In this document: positions 1 through 8,263 of the stretch, piece after piece
How the letters are laid out: each line of letters begins with the position of its first letter
Position numbering within the stretch: the stretch's first letter is position 1
Assembly: GCF_902497995.1 (NCBI RefSeq)
Contig: NZ_CABVII010000033.1
Coordinates: forward strand, 1-58,169
Length of the DNA: 58,169 nucleotides
Reading direction: 5' to 3'
Source of the DNA: Pseudomonas fluorescens
GTDB taxonomy: Bacteria; Pseudomonadota; Gammaproteobacteria; Pseudomonadales; Pseudomonadaceae
Program-made: the position numbers and the translations under genes
The notes under the pieces: model-generated
Told to the model about the DNA's origin: nothing
Database searches by the model: none
What the model saw: only the letters and a program-made list of their open reading frames with translations

Positions 1-103
1 GAGCATTGGAACCACCTGATCCCATCCCGAACTCAGCAGTGAAACGATGCATCGCCGATGGTAGTGTGGGGTTTCCCCATGTGAGAGTAGGTCATCGTCA
101 AGA
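1..103 (+). rRNA. rrf: 5S ribosomal RNA, 5' end cut by window edge
   Basis: The sequence matches a Pseudomonas 5S rRNA from about its fourteenth base to its 3' end (GATCCCATCCCGAACTCAG core, GAGAGTAGGTCATCGTCAAG end). It is identical over the shared length to the complete copy 223 bases downstream. The missing 5' bases lie outside the window. It should belong to an rRNA operon whose 16S and 23S genes are to the left. Confidence 0.95.
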
Positions 104-111
104 TTAAATTC

Positions 112-155
112 CGAAACCCCTATCTGCGTCTGCAGGTAGGGGTTTCGTTTTAGTA
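112..155 (+). terminator. Rho-independent terminator after first 5S
   Basis: A strong hairpin with arms GAAACCCCTA and TAGGGGTTTC closes over a TCTGC/GCAGA-like apex and is followed by TTTT. It sits directly behind the 5S gene. A second 5S follows, so the terminator must be leaky, or the second copy is expressed separately. Confidence 0.8.
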
Positions 156-209
156 GAAGTCACCTATTTTGCTGGCACGTTACCGCTGTAACGGGCTGGT
201 TACAGAATT

Positions 210-326
210 TCTTGACGACCATAGAGCATTGGAACCACCTGATCCCATCCCGAACTCAGCAGTGAAACGATGCATCGCCGATGGTAGTGTGGGGTTTCCC
301 CATGTGAGAGTAGGTCATCGTCAAGA
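210..326 (+). rRNA. rrf: 5S ribosomal RNA, second tandem copy
   Basis: This is a complete 5S gene. It starts at TTCTTGACGACCATAGAGCATTGG and its two ends pair (CTTGACGA with TCGTCAAG). It is identical to the truncated copy upstream over the whole shared stretch. Tandem 5S genes at the end of one rRNA operon are known in several pseudomonads. The 105-base spacer carries the first terminator. Confidence 0.96.
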
Positions 327-334
327 TTGAATTC

Positions 335-375
335 CAGAACCCCTGTCTGCCAACGCAGACAGGGGTTTTGTCTTT
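335..375 (+). terminator. Rho-independent terminator of the rRNA operon
   Basis: The hairpin arms AACCCCTGTCTGC and GCAGACAGGGGTT are perfectly paired around a short CAAC loop and followed by a T-rich run. Its position behind the last 5S makes it the final terminator of the rRNA operon. Confidence 0.85.
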
Positions 376-429
376 CCGGGATCTGTAAAAGCTGGAGTCA
401 GGTGCTGGCTTTGTGAGAATCACGAGTCG

Positions 430-789
430 TTAAAACTGGTAGCTCACCGTGGCGGCAACGTTGCGCTCTTCACCCAAGTAGCAGAAGTCCAGGCTGGCAC
501 AAGACGCCACGTAAGACTCGTTGGATTGAAGGCCCTGGGTTTGAGTCGGAGTCGTCGACAGCGTGATGCCCGCCTGACGCGCGAATTGGTTGAGCGCATC
601 GCTCAAGGGGCCGGCGGCAACGTGGTAGCGGTGGCTGCTGGCCTCGCTGCCCGGTGCCGCGAAGCCAAGTGTTGGCAGCAGGCCAACACCCAAAGCGGTC
701 GAGAACAGCGCTGCGCGGATGGCGTGGCGCAAAACGCCTGATTCCGCTGCGTAATTGAGGGGGGGCTTACTGAAGGCGCGCGCAGTCAT
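430..789 (-). pseudogene. TonB-dependent siderophore receptor with large internal deletion
   Basis: The first 90 or so residues are a signal peptide and the STN (secretin/TonB short N-terminal) domain of a FecA/FpvA-type transducing receptor, including HVAAGPLSDALNQFARQAG. After TQGLQS the reading frame jumps straight to about 30 residues that look like the last beta strand of such receptors, ending NVAATVSYQF with the usual terminal Phe. The plug, TonB box and about 20 barrel strands are missing, so it is 119 residues instead of roughly 800. The junction is in frame, so a secreted STN peptide could still be made. The start is the ATG preceded by CGGAAA. It follows an intact sigma/anti-sigma pair on the same strand. 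It cannot work as a transporter; residual signalling is conceivable but unproven. Confidence 0.82.
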
Positions 790-876
790 TGTAGATTTCC
801 GTGGGAAGTCGCTGAAGTCAGAATTGAGGTACTTACTGACTAAGCCGGCCGTGCACGAAAAACCCGCCAAAATAAT

Positions 877-1893
877 TCAAGCCTGCCGCTCCAGTGCCAC
901 CCACCAGCGAGTGCGGTAGCGCAGTTGCACAGGCAGGGTTTGCGGCAGGATGGCCAGCAGCTTGTCGGTGTCTTCGAGACGGAAGACCCCGGACAGCCGC
1001 AAGTCGGCAATGTCCGCCGAGCACGTCAGATAACCGTGCCGGTAGCGTGCGACTTCATTGAGGAAATCCCCCAGGCGCATGTTGCGGGTCACGATCAGGC
1101 CGTCGACCCAGGTACCGACATCCATGTTCAGCGGCGGTACCGGTTTCGCCTGGTGGTGATCGATCAGATAGCTCTGTCCGGCGTCCACCCGAATCGGCAC
1201 ACCGTCAGCGGCCAGCGGCGAATGAATCGCGACGATGCCACTGGTGACACTGAGTCGGGTGCAGTCGGTATCCTGGCGCAGGATGAAACGGGCACCTACC
1301 CCTTCATACACTCCGTGGCGACTGTGCACCCGTAACGGTCGATCAAACGAAGATCCTTCGTCGATTCCGCCACAGGTCACGATGATTTCGCCGCGAGTCA
1401 GTTTGATCAGCCGCTGCTGCGCGGTGTAATCCAGATCCACCGCACTGGCGGTGTTGAGCTCCAGGCGTGTGCCATCGGGCAGTTGGAAGCCGCGTCGCTC
1501 ACCGGTGGCGGTGGAGAAGTCGGCGGTCCATGGTTGCCAGCCCACGGCCTCCTTGCCCAGCCAGGCGGCGGAGCCCATCAGCAACACGCCCGACAGCAGC
1601 TTCAGGGCCTGGCGTCGGCCCAGTCCCTGGGCACTGTTTTCCAGCGTGTTGAAGGCGACTTGGGCGCCAGGCACCGCCCGCAGGTTACTGCTCAGTTCGG
1701 CATGCAGGGATTGCACTCGTTGCCAGGCCAGTTCGTGTTCATGGTGTTCTGCCCGCCAGCTATCGCATTGCAGACGCAGCCTTGGATTGGTCGCGTTATT
1801 ACGCAGCCGCAGCAGCCAATTGATGGCTTGCTTGACCACTTGCTGATGCGGCTCGCCGCGGCGATTCAGCACTAAGCTATCCACCGGCATCAT
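877..1893 (-). CDS. FecR-family anti-sigma/sigma regulator
   Basis: A 338-residue FecR-type inner-membrane regulator that normally carries the signal from a TonB receptor to its ECF sigma factor. The cytoplasmic N-terminal part (about 1-90) has the DUF4880-like WLLRLRNN and AWQRV segments. A twin-arginine stretch (GRRQALKLL, Arg93-94) leads into one membrane segment at about 98-113. The periplasmic FecR domain has GERRGFQLPDGTRLELNTAS, and the C-terminal part looks like the DUF4974/STN-binding region. It overlaps the sigma gene by the four bases ATGA, so the two are translationally coupled. Its usual partner receptor is the truncated gene downstream, which leaves its signal input unclear. Confidence 0.9.
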   Translation of the reverse strand: MMPVDSLVLNRRGEPHQQVVKQAINWLLRLRNNATNPRLRLQCDSWRAEHHEHELAWQRVQSLHAELSSNLRAVPGAQVAFNTLENSAQGLGRRQALKLLSGVLLMGSAAWLGKEAVGWQPWTADFSTATGERRGFQLPDGTRLELNTASAVDLDYTAQQRLIKLTRGEIIVTCGGIDEGSSFDRPLRVHSRHGVYEGVGARFILRQDTDCTRLSVTSGIVAIHSPLAADGVPIRVDAGQSYLIDHHQAKPVPPLNMDVGTWVDGLIVTRNMRLGDFLNEVARYRHGYLTCSADIADLRLSGVFRLEDTDKLLAILPQTLPVQLRYRTRWWVALERQA

Positions 1894-2399
1894 GCTTCAT
1901 ACCGCAGCATGTAGCAGTGATACAGCGCGTCGGCCACATAACGCTCCACCGAGCGCAGGGACAAGCCCATCTGTTCAGCGATCTGCTTGTGGGTCAGTCC
2001 TTCGCACTGAGCCAGCAGAAACGCCTGACGCACTTTCGGCTTCAGGCCTTCAAGCAGGCGAGCGATGCTTTCGAGCAGTTCGAGCAGTTCGAGCACCAGT
2101 GCCAGCGCCTCGGCGCTCGGGGTTTCGGCCTCGGGCAAATGGACGATGCTTTCCAGGTAGGCGCGCTCGATTTCCTCACGGCGCCAATGATCGATCACCA
2201 GGCCCCGGGCGATGGTGCGCAGAAAGGCGCGTGGTGCCTTGAGTTCCAGGCGTTCGGTGCGTTGCAGCAGACGAACGAACGTGTCCTGAGCCAGATCCGC
2301 CGCATCGGCGGCGTTGCCCAGTCGAGCGCGCAGCCACGTGTTGAGCCAACCGTGATGGCTACAGTAAAGCGCCTGTACTGCGAACTCGGGTGAGGACAT
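1890..2399 (-). CDS. FecI-type ECF sigma factor
   Basis: A 169-residue extracytoplasmic-function sigma factor of the iron-starvation group. Region 2 is recognisable at AADLAQDTFVRLLQ and RAFLRTIARGLVIDHWRR. Region 4 is at LTHKQIAEQMGLSLRSVERYV, a helix-turn-helix. A Leu/Glu-rich linker (LALVLELLELLESIARLLEGL) joins them and is longer than usual. It is first in the sigma-fecR order, with a Fur-like site just upstream, as expected for iron-controlled expression. Its natural target would be the adjacent receptor gene, which is now broken; other targets elsewhere are possible. Confidence 0.9.
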   Translation of the reverse strand: MSSPEFAVQALYCSHHGWLNTWLRARLGNAADAADLAQDTFVRLLQRTERLELKAPRAFLRTIARGLVIDHWRREEIERAYLESIVHLPEAETPSAEALALVLELLELLESIARLLEGLKPKVRQAFLLAQCEGLTHKQIAEQMGLSLRSVERYVADALYHCYMLRYEA

Positions 2400-2420
2400 G
2401 AACGCGAAGCCTGGACGTCA

Positions 2421-2449
2421 TAAATGATAATTAGTCGCATTGTTATCAA
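2421..2449 (-). promoter_or_regulatory. Fur-box-like site upstream of the sigma gene
   Basis: The stretch contains TGATAAT followed by ATTGTTATCA, two Fur-like half sites, in the leader about 20-50 bases before the sigma start codon. About 12 of 19 positions match the classical consensus in the best register, so this is a plausible but imperfect site. Confidence 0.45.
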
Positions 2450-2507
2450 GGGCCGGGGAATTTGCAACTGCTGCTGAGCGTTACGTCAGTTGGACCGCGT
2501 TATCGTT

Positions 2508-2602
2508 CTTCGCGAGCAAGCCCGCTCCCACACTCGATCTTCAGTGAACACAATATTTGTGTACGACGTCGATCCAGTGTGGGAGCGGGCTTGCTCGCGA
2601 AA
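2508..2602. repeat. REPIN (paired inverted REP palindromes)
   Basis: TTCGCGAGCAAGCCCGCTCC and its inverted copy GGAGCGGGCTTGCTCGCGAA lie about 45 bases apart and form one long hairpin. This is the standard REP doublet of fluorescent pseudomonads, here between the sigma promoter and the 3' end of the mgo operon. Confidence 0.9.
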
Positions 2603-2633
2603 GCGGTGGACCAGTCACCGCTGAATAAAAGTC

Positions 2634-3101
2634 TTACACGAACAGCTTCAACACATTGTTCATCGCATCATCGGCAAACCCCTGCACGAATTCCTTGAAC
2701 CCTGGCAACGCCTCGGCATCACCCCGGACCGGTTCGGCAATGATGGTCCAGGTCGCCCGCGACGTGTTCGCTCCCAGCGCTTCAACACTCATCGCCGCCC
2801 ACAAGTTGGCCACGCCCAGGGTGTTGTAGATCGTGGTCCAGGTCATGCTCCGTGCCGGCTCATCCCGGGAGTTGAGTTGTTCGACCACCAGATTGCCGTC
2901 CCTGAAGAATTTCTTGCGCAGGGATGACACGCCTTCGCCGGTCATCTCGATGTGCGACAGTGCCGGAATGAAGCGATCGAAGCCGGCAAAGTTGCCGACC
3001 ACGGCCCAGACTTGCGCGGCATCGGCCGGCACTTCCACCGACGCCACGACAGTGCAGCCTTGAGGGTTTTTGATCAGGGTATCGGGTTGCAGAGTGCTCA
3101 T
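2634..3101 (-). CDS. mgoD: SRPBCC (polyketide cyclase-like) protein of the mgo/pvf operon
   Basis: A 155-residue SRPBCC/Bet v 1-like protein. The opening strand and helix (CTVVASVEVPADAAQVWAVV) are typical of the family, as is the GNFAGFDRFIP loop, and a long C-terminal helix closes the fold. It is the last gene of an operon whose order (heme-oxygenase-like, AurF-like, NRPS, SRPBCC) matches mgoBCAD of P. syringae and pvfABCD of P. entomophila, hence the symbol. It probably handles or shields an intermediate of the diazeniumdiolate/pyrazine N-oxide pathway; its exact reaction cannot be read from the sequence. It starts 29 bases after the NRPS stop. Confidence 0.85.
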   Translation of the reverse strand: MSTLQPDTLIKNPQGCTVVASVEVPADAAQVWAVVGNFAGFDRFIPALSHIEMTGEGVSSLRKKFFRDGNLVVEQLNSRDEPARSMTWTTIYNTLGVANLWAAMSVEALGANTSRATWTIIAEPVRGDAEALPGFKEFVQGFADDAMNNVLKLFV

Positions 3102-3130
3102 GGTATTGCTCCGTTCTTGGTTGAGATGAT

Positions 3131-6100
3131 TCAGATAAAATTGATTTGTTTGAGGTAGTCGCAGCCGCGACGCAGCAGCGCCGGGGATTTTTCCGGGTAG
3201 TGCGCGCCCATCTGGCGCACGCCAGCGTGGGCGTTGTCGTGGCCAATCATCGAGATATCGCCGATGTCTTCTTCGAAGCCGTTGAGGTAGAAACCGAGTA
3301 CGCCGAACAGCGCGTTGTCGCTGTCGACCTGGCCCAGTTGCTGCTGCCAGTCGGCGACGCTGACCATCGAAAACTCCCGGCCGGCCTCACGAAATGATGC
3401 GACGTAGGCGTCCCAGCTCAAGGGTTCGGGGTTGTGCAGGTTGAACACCGCTTTGTCGGGCTGATAGCGGCTGGCGTGGAAGGCAATGAAACGGGCGAGG
3501 AAATCCACCGGCATCAGGTCGAAATTCAGGGCGAATTCCGGTACCTGACCGAGCTGGATCGAACCCTTGAGCATCAGCATCAAACGATTCTTGTGCGGTT
3601 GGCAGACCCCCGTGAGGCTGTTGAAACTGATATTGCCGGGGCGATACAGATTGACCCGGACCCCACGCTCGCGAGCCCGCTCGAGGATGCGTTCACCCAC
3701 CCATTTCGACAGGTTGTAGCCGTTCTTGATGTAGATCGGCGGGGTCGGTGCGGCAGGCAACTCAAGGACCCGCCCATCGGCGCAAAGGGTGCTGGAAGCC
3801 GAAAGCGTCGAGACGAAGTTGAAGATCTTTTTGCTGCGCCCTTCGCACAATCGCAGGCATTCGAAAATCGGTTCGACGTTGTCCCGCGCCAATGACTCGT
3901 AATCGAGGACGTGATTGACGTTGGCGGCGTTATGCACCAGTGCGCCAAACTCCCGGTCCAGTCGCTCATAGACATCCGCGGCGAGCCCCAGCCCGGGGCG
4001 GGTAATGTCCGCCGCATAAACCTGCACCCGGCTCAGGTCCAGATGCTCCAGACGGTTCTCTCGCATGGCATGAGCAAAGCGTTCGGCCGCCGATTGCCCG
4101 CCACCCTCCCGCACCAGGCAGGCGACTTCGCTGGTGCCCCGGGCCAGCAGTGCCTCGACGATGTGCACACCGACAAAACTGTTGGCGCCGGTGACGATCA
4201 CCTTGTGCACGTCGCCCATGGCGCTCACCGGCAATGGCTGCACATCCAGCTCGCGGAAGGCGTCGGCCATGGCCTGTTCGCTCAACACTTGTTCGGTGCC
4301 GGAGCCACGAACCAGCGTCGCCAGTTTGCTGATGGTCGGCCGTTCGATGAAGCGGTTGATCGAGATGCTGCGACCGAATTCTTCACGCAATCGCAGGAGC
4401 ATCCGCGACAACAGGATCGAGTGGCCGCCCAGGTTGAAGAAGCTTTCGTCGGTGGAAATTTCACTGGCTGGCAGTTCCAGCAACTCCGCCCAGATTGCCA
4501 ATAACAGGGCTTCATCGGCACTGGCGGGCAAGCGCCGTGAGTGGTGTTCGGTAATGCTGACGGGCAGGTCGAGCAGCGCCTTACGGTCGACCTTGCCGTT
4601 GCTGGCGAACGGCATGCTCGACAGTTCGGTCCAGGCAATTGGCTGCATGTAGTCGGGCAGGAACTCAATGGCATGTGCTTTCAGCGCTTCGCGAGCGACA
4701 CCAGGTTGCTCTTCCTGAGGCTGCGCGAGGAAGGCCAAAATCCGCCGTTGGCTGTCGATGACCACTGTCACCTGACGGTACATCTGACTGTCGCGCAGGC
4801 AGCGTTCGATCTCTTCCGGCTCGACTCGAAAGCCCCGGATCTTCACCTGGTTGTCCCGGCGTCCGCACAGCTCGATGCCCGCGCCGGTCCACTTGGCCAT
4901 GTCGCCGGTGCGGTAGGCGCGCAGGCTCTCACCATTGGCCAGGCGCAGATTCAGATAGCGTTCGGCGGTCTGCTGCGGGTTATTCAAGTAACCCATGCAC
5001 ACCCCCGGGCCGACAATGTACAACTCGCCTACGGTCTGTTGCGCCACCGGTTGAAAATCCTCATCGAGAATCAGCACCTGGCTGTTCGCAATCGGCGCGC
5101 CGAGGGTGCGATTGCTGTCGCCGCTGCGCAGTTGTCGCGCGGTGATCAGCACCGTGGCTTCGGTCGGCCCATAGAGGTTGTAGAGCTTGCCCTGGCGAGT
5201 CAGTTGCTCGATGACACAGGGCTCGCAGACATCGCCGCCGGTCATGACATGCTCCAGGCACTGCAATTGATCCAGTGGCAGGATGCTCAACAGCGCGGGC
5301 GGCAAAAAGGCATGGCTCAGTCGTTGGTGGCGGATCAGTTCCACCAGTTGCAACGGGTCGCGACGTTGATCGTCGCTGGGCACGATCAACTCGGCACCCT
5401 GCAGCAGGGTCGGGAAAATATCGATCAGCGACGAGTCGAAACTCAGCGACGAAAACTGTAACACCCGGCTCTGTTCGGTCAGTTGCACGTAGTCGGCATA
5501 CCACGTACTGAAGTGGGCGAGGTTGGCCTGGCTGAGTAATACGCCTTTGGGATGGCCGGTGGTGCCCGAGGTATAGAGCGCCATGCACGGCGCCGCGAGA
5601 TCGGGGCGCGAGCGCATCAATGGTTGATCGAGGTTCACTTGATCGACACCGATCCGGGTGATGTCCAGGCCGGGCATCTGGGCCGCGAGCGGGTGTTGCC
5701 CGTCATGCAGCAACAATAGCGCCCCGGCATTCGACAGGATGTACTGCTGGCGTTGCAGTGGATGGCTTGGCTCCAGTGGCAGATACACCGCACCGCTGCC
5801 GAGAATCGCCAGAATCCCCGCATACAGTGCGCTGCATTTCGCCAGGCAGATCCCGACCACCAGTGGTCCCTGATGCTGATCGAGCAAGGGTTGCAGACGC
5901 TGCGCAATGGCGCGGCTCAGGGCATGCAGTTCGCGATAGCTCAGAGAGTTGCCGGCGACGTTCAGCGCCGGACGCTCGGGGCACTGGTTGAAGCGCTGCT
6001 CAAGGCGCTCGATCAGCGGTGTCTGCGCCAGTTGCAGCAGCCAAGGCGCTGCGGTGGTGTTGAGCCGATGGACGAACGCCAGGCTTTCCAGAAACAGCAG

Positions 6101-6547
6101 GCTCTCGATCTGCTCGAAGGAGGCGCAGGGTGCGGGTGGGGCGAGCAGAAAATACTCGGCATCCCGGGAGTAGCGGCTGATCAACAACGCAACCTGGTCC
6201 ACCAGTTCAGCCACTGCTCGTACCCGCAACGCCTGACCGTTACCTGAAGGTTCATCGGCGATCGGCACCCGAGTCAGCAGCGTCGAGCCGAACTGGCACA
6301 GCAGGTCGAGCGGCGGCAGGCCTGAAGTTCCCGGCGCGCCGACGCCCAATTGCAGGGTCAGTCGCGGTGCATCGCCAAAGGAATGAACGGACAGGCTGGC
6401 GTCATCGATCAGCAAATCGACGTGACCCGTCGCCTGCTCGTCGAGGGAGGTCGACTGCCTTGGCGAATGACCCTGTTGTTCGAGTTCCAGCGCCAGGTCG
6501 GTCAAGGCCTGGCTGCGTCCAATAAGCAGAATGTCGAGACGTCTCAT
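3131..6547 (-). CDS. mgoA: NRPS with adenylation, carrier and reductase domains
   Basis: A 1138-residue enzyme expected to activate an amino acid, load it on its carrier arm and release it reductively as an aldehyde. About 220 N-terminal residues match no condensation-domain motif I can see. The adenylation domain follows, with YTSGTTGHPKG near residue 322, NLYGPTEATVL, YRTGDMAKW, VKIRGFRVEPEEIE and NGKVDRKALL. The carrier site is LGGHS near 705. The thioester reductase domain starts near 780 with VTGANSFVGVHIVEALLARG and has the YNLSK catalytic pair near 940. The ATG after GAGGAG is preferred to an upstream in-frame start inside the previous gene. In the mgo/pvf/ham systems this enzyme takes a branched amino acid; I cannot read the specificity code safely here. 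Confidence 0.9.
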   Translation of the reverse strand: MRRLDILLIGRSQALTDLALELEQQGHSPRQSTSLDEQATGHVDLLIDDASLSVHSFGDAPRLTLQLGVGAPGTSGLPPLDLLCQFGSTLLTRVPIADEPSGNGQALRVRAVAELVDQVALLISRYSRDAEYFLLAPPAPCASFEQIESLLFLESLAFVHRLNTTAAPWLLQLAQTPLIERLEQRFNQCPERPALNVAGNSLSYRELHALSRAIAQRLQPLLDQHQGPLVVGICLAKCSALYAGILAILGSGAVYLPLEPSHPLQRQQYILSNAGALLLLHDGQHPLAAQMPGLDITRIGVDQVNLDQPLMRSRPDLAAPCMALYTSGTTGHPKGVLLSQANLAHFSTWYADYVQLTEQSRVLQFSSLSFDSSLIDIFPTLLQGAELIVPSDDQRRDPLQLVELIRHQRLSHAFLPPALLSILPLDQLQCLEHVMTGGDVCEPCVIEQLTRQGKLYNLYGPTEATVLITARQLRSGDSNRTLGAPIANSQVLILDEDFQPVAQQTVGELYIVGPGVCMGYLNNPQQTAERYLNLRLANGESLRAYRTGDMAKWTGAGIELCGRRDNQVKIRGFRVEPEEIERCLRDSQMYRQVTVVIDSQRRILAFLAQPQEEQPGVAREALKAHAIEFLPDYMQPIAWTELSSMPFASNGKVDRKALLDLPVSITEHHSRRLPASADEALLLAIWAELLELPASEISTDESFFNLGGHSILLSRMLLRLREEFGRSISINRFIERPTISKLATLVRGSGTEQVLSEQAMADAFRELDVQPLPVSAMGDVHKVIVTGANSFVGVHIVEALLARGTSEVACLVREGGGQSAAERFAHAMRENRLEHLDLSRVQVYAADITRPGLGLAADVYERLDREFGALVHNAANVNHVLDYESLARDNVEPIFECLRLCEGRSKKIFNFVSTLSASSTLCADGRVLELPAAPTPPIYIKNGYNLSKWVGERILERARERGVRVNLYRPGNISFNSLTGVCQPHKNRLMLMLKGSIQLGQVPEFALNFDLMPVDFLARFIAFHASRYQPDKAVFNLHNPEPLSWDAYVASFREAGREFSMVSVADWQQQLGQVDSDNALFGVLGFYLNGFEEDIGDISMIGHDNAHAGVRQMGAHYPEKSPALLRRGCDYLKQINFI

Positions 6548-6560
6548 GATGTGCTCCTCG

Positions 6561-7490
6561 TTAAGCCAGGTAGTCGCCGAGGGCGTCTTGCACGCACGGC
6601 GAGTCGAGCAACGAACTGCTGCGGAAAAACCGCACGATGTTGGCGACCAGCGGGTGATGGCGATTGATCGGAAAGGCCAGTCCCGAGACTTCGCCCTTGA
6701 GTGCGCAGCGTGCGCCATCGCTGATCGGCAAGGACTCGATCAGCCGCAAGTCGAAGGACTTCTGGATGTCGTTGGTCAGGTACTGGCCGATGAACACCGG
6801 CAGGATGTGCGCAATGCAGCGACGGTCGTCTTCGCTTGCGGTGTGCCAGTAGATGCGTACCAGCCGCGTCCAGAAGCCGGAGTGGCGGCCCTCGTCGAGC
6901 AAATGGTCGGCCATCAAGCCCTTGATCGACTGCTTGACTGTATCGTCCTTGGCGAACGCCGCCACATCACCGGTCACGGTGTTCTCGGCGATGGCTACAC
7001 AGATCAATTCCACGGCGCTGCGCAGGTGTTGCGGCGCGAGTGCGACGGCCGCCGGAATCGCCCGGCTCAATTCGATTTCATCCGGCAGCCCGATCGGCGT
7101 GATGCCGGTCATGGCGATGGTCTGCTGCATGAAATCCATGGCCACCAGCGCGTGGTAGTCCTCGTCCACCACCACCGTCATGGCGTCGTAACGGCAGGCG
7201 AACGGGAAGGCCAGCGGGAAACGGTTTTTCGCGATGCTGCGGGCGGTCTTGTCGACGATCTCGGTTTCGAAGATCACCACGTCATTGATGAACTTGTAGA
7301 GCGTCTGGACCAAGGCGAAGTCGCGCTGCCCGGGGCATTCGCGCAGGAAGGTTTCGCTCAGCACCAACGGCTGACGGCTCAAGGGATAAATCAGCTTCTC
7401 GTCGTTCTCCAGCACTCGTCGTGGACGGGTGCGGATGGTGGCGCGGCTCTCCCAGGCATCGGCGAAGGATTGGTAGTCGGCGGTGTTCAT
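6561..7490 (-). CDS. mgoC: AurF-like diiron N-oxygenase
   Basis: A 309-residue protein resembling the p-aminobenzoate N-oxygenase AurF family, non-heme diiron enzymes that oxidise amines. Expected metal ligands are visible as Glu/His clusters in IFETEIVD, VVDEDYHALVAMD, ICVAIAENTVTGD and MADHLLDEGRHSGFW. It sits between the DUF3050-type gene and the NRPS, as mgoC/pvfB do, and would supply the N-O function of a diazeniumdiolate or pyrazine N-oxide. Its ATG overlaps the preceding stop (ATGA), which decides the start against a longer reading frame inside that gene. Confidence 0.88.
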   Translation of the reverse strand: MNTADYQSFADAWESRATIRTRPRRVLENDEKLIYPLSRQPLVLSETFLRECPGQRDFALVQTLYKFINDVVIFETEIVDKTARSIAKNRFPLAFPFACRYDAMTVVVDEDYHALVAMDFMQQTIAMTGITPIGLPDEIELSRAIPAAVALAPQHLRSAVELICVAIAENTVTGDVAAFAKDDTVKQSIKGLMADHLLDEGRHSGFWTRLVRIYWHTASEDDRRCIAHILPVFIGQYLTNDIQKSFDLRLIESLPISDGARCALKGEVSGLAFPINRHHPLVANIVRFFRSSSLLDSPCVQDALGDYLA

Positions 7491-8263
7491 GCGTTCACCT
7501 CGGCTACCGGTTCGCTCATGCTCCGGCGCAGGCCATCCCACAGGGCGATGCGGCTTTCCACGGCTGCGATGGCGCTGGCATAGACGTCTTCTTCACGCTG
7601 CGGATCGCCATCGACCAGGCGGGCGAGGAGTTTTTCCGCCGCCGGGCCGTGGTCCTCGGAGTCGACCTCGATGTGCCGCTGCAGGTAATAACGGAAGGTC
7701 GGCGCTTGCTCGATACCGATGCCCCAGTCGTCGAGGATCCGCTGGAACATCTGCGGGATGACACCCTCACGACCATGCAGAAAGGCCGCTGCAACGCTAT
7801 GGCCCGGCGCATGAAGGGCGGTGTGCAAGGTGTGGCGCACAAACTGCGCGGCTGCCGGATCGACATCCACACTTTGCAAGGCCACGTCATAGCTGACACC
7901 TTCCTGTTGCAGCGCCACGAAGCGTTCCACGGCGACCGTCCTTGCACCGACTTCGCGCATGGCATCCAGATACAGCTCGAAGTGGCTGTAGTGACCTTGG
8001 GCCGGACGGTCGTCGGACTCTTCACCCAACACTATCTCGTTGATCAGGCGCGCCGCCTGCGGATCTGGCGGCGGCAACCAGGGCAATTGGACGCAGGTCA
8101 ATTCCTGTTGCAGGCGCTTGGTCAGGGACATGAAGTCCCACACCGCAAACACGTGGGATTCCATGAAGCGTTGAAGTGCCGGGAGTGAATGTATTTCAGA
8201 AAAGATCGGGTGTGCGCTCAGTTGTGCTTTTTTCTGATCGAGACGGTCTTTAGTCGATGTCAT
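7487..8263 (-). CDS. mgoB: DUF3050 heme-oxygenase-like oxidase
   Basis: A 258-residue helical protein of the DUF3050/heme-oxygenase-like diiron group. Early HVFAVWDFMSL, central LGEESDD and GHYSHFELYLDAM, and late RYYLQRHIEVDSEDHGPAAEKLL carry the conserved Glu, His and Asp residues expected for metal binding. It is the first gene of the mgo/pvf-type operon, followed by a four-base overlap with the N-oxygenase gene. In related systems it works with the AurF-like enzyme in N-N or N-O bond chemistry. Its promoter must lie in the AT-rich stretch immediately upstream. Confidence 0.85.
   Translation of the reverse strand: MTSTKDRLDQKKAQLSAHPIFSEIHSLPALQRFMESHVFAVWDFMSLTKRLQQELTCVQLPWLPPPDPQAARLINEIVLGEESDDRPAQGHYSHFELYLDAMREVGARTVAVERFVALQQEGVSYDVALQSVDVDPAAAQFVRHTLHTALHAPGHSVAAAFLHGREGVIPQMFQRILDDWGIGIEQAPTFRYYLQRHIEVDSEDHGPAAEKLLARLVDGDPQREEDVYASAIAAVESRIALWDGLRRSMSEPVAEVNA

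Noticed and set aside
2508..2602. REP palindromes as possible CRISPR repeats
   Set aside because: They occur as single inverted pairs scattered over the window, not as regularly spaced direct repeats.
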